Assembly: GCA_937903095.1 (NCBI GenBank)
Contig: CALCZN010000376.1
Location: 1 to 16,391 of the forward strand
Source: Zeimonas sp937903095
Lineage (GTDB): Bacteria; Pseudomonadota; Gammaproteobacteria; Burkholderiales; Burkholderiaceae_E
Length of the DNA stretch: 16,391 nucleotides
Reading direction: 5' to 3'
Shown here: in pieces, positions 14,414 through 16,391 of the stretch
Layout of the letters: each line of letters starts with the position of its first letter
How positions within the stretch are numbered: the first letter of the stretch is position 1
Position numbers and translations under genes: made by a program
Notes under the pieces: generated by a model
The model's database searches: none
The model's input: the letters and a program-made list of their open reading frames with translations, nothing else
What the model was told of the DNA's origin: nothing

Positions 14414-14439
14414 GTTGCGTTATTTACGTGTTCAAGTAC
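14414..14439. repeat. IS630 terminal inverted repeat, right end
   Basis: Reverse complement begins GTACTTGAACACG directly inside the TA duplication (14440-14441). It matches the left end at 22 of 26 positions and lies upstream of the transposase start. Confidence 0.88.
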
Positions 14440-14440
14440 T

Positions 14441-14575
14441 AGTCTGAACAAGTGGGCCGAGGAAGCCTTGAGCGCCGCGAGCCGTCGAAGTGCCGGTGCA
14501 AGAGCACAGCGGGCGAAACCTAACCCTTCGCCGAAGCGGACACGCTCCGGCCTTCGGCCTTCGCGCGCCGCTTAG
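14441..14575 (+). pseudogene. Remnant 3' end of an older cassette ORF running into attC1
   Basis: From the IS edge a + frame is open to a TAG at 14573-14575, reading NKWAEEALSAASRR and then KPNPSPKRTRSGLRPSRAA across the attC site. Reading through attC and ending within it is common for cassette genes. No start codon or upstream half is present: left of the IS comes livM directly. I take this as the 3' remainder of a cassette whose front was lost before or during the IS event. It could also be chance open frame in spacer DNA. No protein family is recognised. Confidence 0.35.
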
Positions 14576-14589
14576 CTCCGACGTTGGGC
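14518..14589 (+). other. attC recombination site 1
   Basis: R'' is ACCTAAC (14518-14524) and R' is GTTGGGC (14583-14589), fitting RYYYAAC and GTTRRRY. Inner arms AAGCGG (14534-14539) and CCGCTT (14568-14573) pair, with a GC-rich central hairpin between them. It is 72 bp long and followed 14 bases later by the first intact cassette gene. Confidence 0.82.
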
Positions 14590-14603
14590 GTCATAGGAAA
14601 CAC

Positions 14604-15407
14604 ATGCTCCTGCCCGAGTACCTTGCCGATGTTGCGCGCGAGATGCGGTTGAAGTCGGCCGCCATACGCCGCGATTTTGCAAGCCACCGTCCTTCGGCCG
14701 GTGACAACCGCGAGGACATCGTAGCCAAGTTCCTTGTCGACCATCTACCGCGGAAATTTGGTGTCAGTTCGGGCATGGTGATCTCGCACGACGGTGCGTT
14801 CTCGAGCCAGGCGGACCTCGTCGTGGTCGATGGATTGAATAATAGCCCGCTGTACGCCGCTATGCGCAATCAGCTCTGGCCTGCTGAAGCGATCTACGCG
14901 CTTGTCGAGGTCAAAACTGCATTGAATCCGTCGGAGATTAGTGACGCCATCGAGAAGTGCAGAAAGTTCAAGCGTCTTCCGCGACGCTTTTGCGAGGCAG
15001 GCCAAGGACAACGCATCGCCGACTCTCTCTTCGTCATCTGGGGCTTTGACTGCCCGACACCGACGACCCTTAAGCAGAACCTGCTTCGCGCGCTGTCTGG
15101 CGTTCCGCGACCAGAACAGCCCGACCTGATTGTCATTCCAGACCGACTTGTTGCTCGTGCCGGTACGTACTTGGAGCTCTCGAAGCTGGGCCAGCCCAAC
15201 AGTCAGCATCGGGCTCAGCTTCACGCGCAACATGGCTCCAGCTTGAATCACCTACTCCCCCAAGCCGTAGAGGTCGACGACCTTGGCGAAAACGCACTGC
15301 TGGGCTGGTACGTTTGGTTCGACTCTTGGCTGCGTCAGGCGGGTAGCCGCCTCACAAATCTTGCCGCATACCTCCCACCGGATCGAGTCTTCGGCCGCAC
15401 CGTATAA
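14604..15407 (+). CDS. DUF6602-like protein with a PD-(D/E)XK nuclease-type core (integron cassette gene)
   Basis: A 267-residue soluble protein. The N-terminal half matches what I remember of the DUF6602 family: LKSAAIRRDFASHRPSAGDN, REDIVAKFLVDHLPRKFGVSSGMV, SSQADLVVVD and ALVEVKT. The pattern Glu37 - Asp71 - Glu102-x-Lys104 is the arrangement of the PD-(D/E)XK nuclease fold, with the EVK of VEVKT as the catalytic strand. DNA or RNA cleavage is inferred, not shown. The second half (about 150-267) has no motif I recognise. I use the ATG at 14604, just behind attC1, with AGGAA four bases upstream; the frame is open from 14490, but that part reads through attC. The stop is 1 base before attC2. 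Base composition is clearly lower in G+C than the core genes, a sign of transfer. Confidence 0.8.
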   Translation: MLLPEYLADVAREMRLKSAAIRRDFASHRPSAGDNREDIVAKFLVDHLPRKFGVSSGMVISHDGAFSSQADLVVVDGLNNSPLYAAMRNQLWPAEAIYALVEVKTALNPSEISDAIEKCRKFKRLPRRFCEAGQGQRIADSLFVIWGFDCPTPTTLKQNLLRALSGVPRPEQPDLIVIPDRLVARAGTYLELSKLGQPNSQHRAQLHAQHGSSLNHLLPQAVEVDDLGENALLGWYVWFDSWLRQAGSRLTNLAAYLPPDRVFGRTV

Positions 15408-15408
15408 C

Positions 15409-15481
15409 GCCCAACAGGTCGCTGCAGCGGACACTCGAACGGCTAGGGCCGTTTGGGCGCCGCTGAGCTTCGATGTTAGGC
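15409..15481 (+). other. attC recombination site 2
   Basis: R'' is GCCCAAC (15409-15415) and R' is the classical GTTAGGC (15475-15481). Inner arms CAGCGG (15425-15430) and CCGCTG (15460-15465) pair, and the centre is a perfect hairpin AACGGC-TAGG-GCCGTT (15438-15453). It is 73 bp long, directly after the stop of the DUF6602-like gene. Confidence 0.88.
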
Positions 15482-15491
15482 GCCTTCTAGC

Positions 15492-16060
15492 ATGAGCCAC
15501 GACAGTTCCACGCTTCAAGCCGCCATCATCCGTAACTATACGGAGTTGAACAATGCAATTCTGAAACTCACTGCGCACGACGAGCTTGTACGCCAGGACA
15601 TCACTTACATCCGAATGAGCTTCTTCGTCGTAGCATCTCACGCGCTATACAACGACACCTTCTCTCACGCAATCAGAGTTCTAGATGAGCATAAGCAGGC
15701 GCTTTCGTTCTGGTACGTATTGCGATGCAATGAGTCGGTTGTTAAGCGAGCAGCCACGAGCTCAGGCCTAGATCTAGATGAACTCAAGAAACTGTCTACG
15801 AAACTTCGAATCGTTCGCGAAAAAACTCAGTTTCATATTGACCGCGTGTCGATCAAAGATCCCGAGTCCGTTTGGGGCGCTGCCGCGATTAACGGCAACG
15901 ACTTTGGTCGCGCCTGACGGGAATGGCAAACACACTTGCTGTGTCCAAGCAAGAGCTCTTCGGTGGCGAGCTTGAAACCATCGCCAGGTATGATGCATCC
16001 GATATCGCCAAAATAGTCAAGGCGTATGAGACCGTGCATGGTCGCGTCCACGGCGCCTAA
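15492..16060 (+). pseudogene. Frameshifted integron cassette gene, possible HEPN/AbiU2-like protein
   Basis: The intact frame gives 141 residues from the ATG at 15492 to a TGA at 15915-15917. Coding clearly goes on in the -1 frame: re-reading one C at about 15914 gives GRALTGMANTLAVSKQELFGG and so on to KAYETVHGRVHGA, stopping at TAA 16058-16060 inside attC3, where cassette genes often stop. The repaired protein has 189 residues. It is mostly helical, with RMSFFVVASHALYNDTFSHAIRVLDEHKQALSFWYVL and REKTQFHID, where R109 and H115 form an Rx5H motif like HEPN ribonucleases; the layout reminds me of AbiU2-type HEPN proteins (uncertain). The break is best explained by loss of one C from a CCC run, but a sequencing error or a genuine -1 shift is possible. 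An ATG at 15923 starts the second piece in frame. Confidence 0.7.
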
Positions 16061-16132
16061 CCTGTCGTTGTACCCGACGTGCTACAGGGTGCTCTGCACG
16101 CTTCCGCACGCGGTTGAACTCCAACGTTAGGT
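16055..16132 (+). other. attC recombination site 3
   Basis: R'' is GCCTAAC (16055-16061), containing the TAA stop of the preceding cassette gene, and R' is GTTAGGT (16126-16132). CCGACGTGC (16074-16082) pairs with GCACGCGG (16106-16113) leaving one unpaired A, like the extrahelical bases that set strand choice by the integrase. Length is 78 bp. Confidence 0.85.
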
Positions 16133-16138
16133 TGCACA

Positions 16139-16391
16139 ATGCAGGAGTCCTGGCCGTACCGCGTTGATCTGCACGTGTTCGCGCGGTCATTTGAAGTCAG
16201 AAGCAAGAAGCAGCTATGGCGCGATGACAGCCTTTCCAAGGCAGAGAAAATGTTATTCGTCGGCTTCTTCTTTGTTCGAAAGCTGATCGAGTGCCAGCGA
16301 GTCACCGACCGATGTGCCAGGAGCAGTACAACCATCAGTCGGGCGGCGATTCAACGCAAGAGGGAGGTCTCGGCTTTCAAACGCGATGACT
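16139..16391 (+). CDS. Unrecognised integron cassette ORF, truncated by the window end
   Basis: An open frame begins with ATG at 16139, seven bases after attC3, and stays open for 84 codons to the last base. It starts MQESWPYRVDLHVFARSFEV, continues with WRDDSLSKAEKMLFVGFFFVRKLIECQRVTD, and ends the window at SAFKRDD. It is rich in charged residues with one short hydrophobic patch (MLFVGFFFV, about 38-46), which is too short and too surrounded by charge for a sure membrane segment. I do not recognise a family. The reasons to call it a gene are its place directly behind an attC site, same strand as the other cassettes, good start position and codon use like its cassette neighbours. Confidence 0.65.
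   Translation, partial: MQESWPYRVDLHVFARSFEVRSKKQLWRDDSLSKAEKMLFVGFFFVRKLIECQRVTDRCARSSTTISRAAIQRKREVSAFKRDD

Larger units (their letters stand above)
13248..14439 (-). mobile_element. IS630-family insertion sequence, complete, 1192 bp
   Basis: The element is bounded by 26-bp terminal inverted repeats matching at 22 of 26 positions and is flanked on both sides by TA (13246-13247 and 14440-14441). With it removed the junction reads C-TA-G, the CTAG target preferred by many IS630 members with TA duplication. It carries one transposase on the - strand, divided between two overlapping frames. It lies between the liv operon and the first recognisable attC site. Intact ends and motifs suggest a recent and possibly active copy. 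Confidence 0.92.

Noticed and set aside
14400..14470. Outward promoter at the right IS end driving the cassettes
   Set aside because: TTGCGT with a TACTAG-like box across the junction was considered; the -10 match is only about 3/6, too weak to claim.
14490..14603. Upstream extension of the first intact cassette gene to 14490
   Set aside because: This part reads across attC1; the ATG at 14604 with AGGAA upstream fits cassette organisation and the family N-terminus.
1..16391. tRNA, rRNA or riboswitch genes
   Set aside because: I looked for tRNA-like cloverleaf ends and conserved riboswitch cores in the intergenic gaps and saw none that I could support.

Overview
The window looks like a piece of a high-G+C beta-proteobacterial chromosome, most likely Burkholderiales. 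The grounds are the gene order argJ - DUF815 ATPase - Nudix/ThiE fusion facing yacG - zapD - coaE - pilD - pilC - pilB, the GC-rich codon use, and a Liv-type ABC operon of beta-proteobacterial character. Taxonomy is inferred from gene content only.

Region 1 (1-8169) is core genome. On the + strand lie the 3' end of argJ, an AAA+ ATPase of the DUF815 family, and a Nudix hydrolase fused to a ThiE-like domain. On the - strand, transcribed toward them, lie pilB-pilC-pilD (type IV pilus ATPase, platform protein and prepilin peptidase), coaE, zapD and yacG. The two convergent blocks meet in a near-perfect 47-bp inverted repeat (2340-2455). It is read into the 3' ends of both genes, so two unrelated proteins finish with nearly the same 16-residue tail.

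Region 2 (8170-13236) starts with a divergent intergenic region holding a good sigma70-like promoter. Then comes a five-gene branched-chain/HAAT-type ABC operon in the order livG-livF-livJ-livH-livM: two ATPases, a periplasmic binding protein and two permeases. A cluster of three hairpins separates the binding-protein gene from the permease genes. The LivF-like ATPase has Arg in place of the Walker A Lys.

Region 3 (13237-14441) is a complete IS630-family insertion sequence, with 26-bp terminal inverted repeats, a TA duplication at a CTAG target, and a transposase split over two frames at an A8 slippery run. It sits 11 bp beyond the livM stop.

Region 4 (14442-16391) is visibly less GC-rich and is an integron-type gene-cassette array. 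Three attC sites (14518-14589, 15409-15481, 16055-16132) alternate with same-strand genes. The cassettes encode a PD-(D/E)XK nuclease-like protein of the DUF6602 type, a protein with a HEPN-like RxxxxxH motif (possibly AbiU2-like) whose frame is broken by one base, and an unrecognised ORF cut by the window end. No integrase or attI is visible, and the side where they should lie is occupied by livM and the IS. The array therefore looks like a cluster of attC sites lacking an integrase (CALIN) or a decapitated integron. Both recognisable cassettes are of kinds often linked to phage defence; that role is inference.
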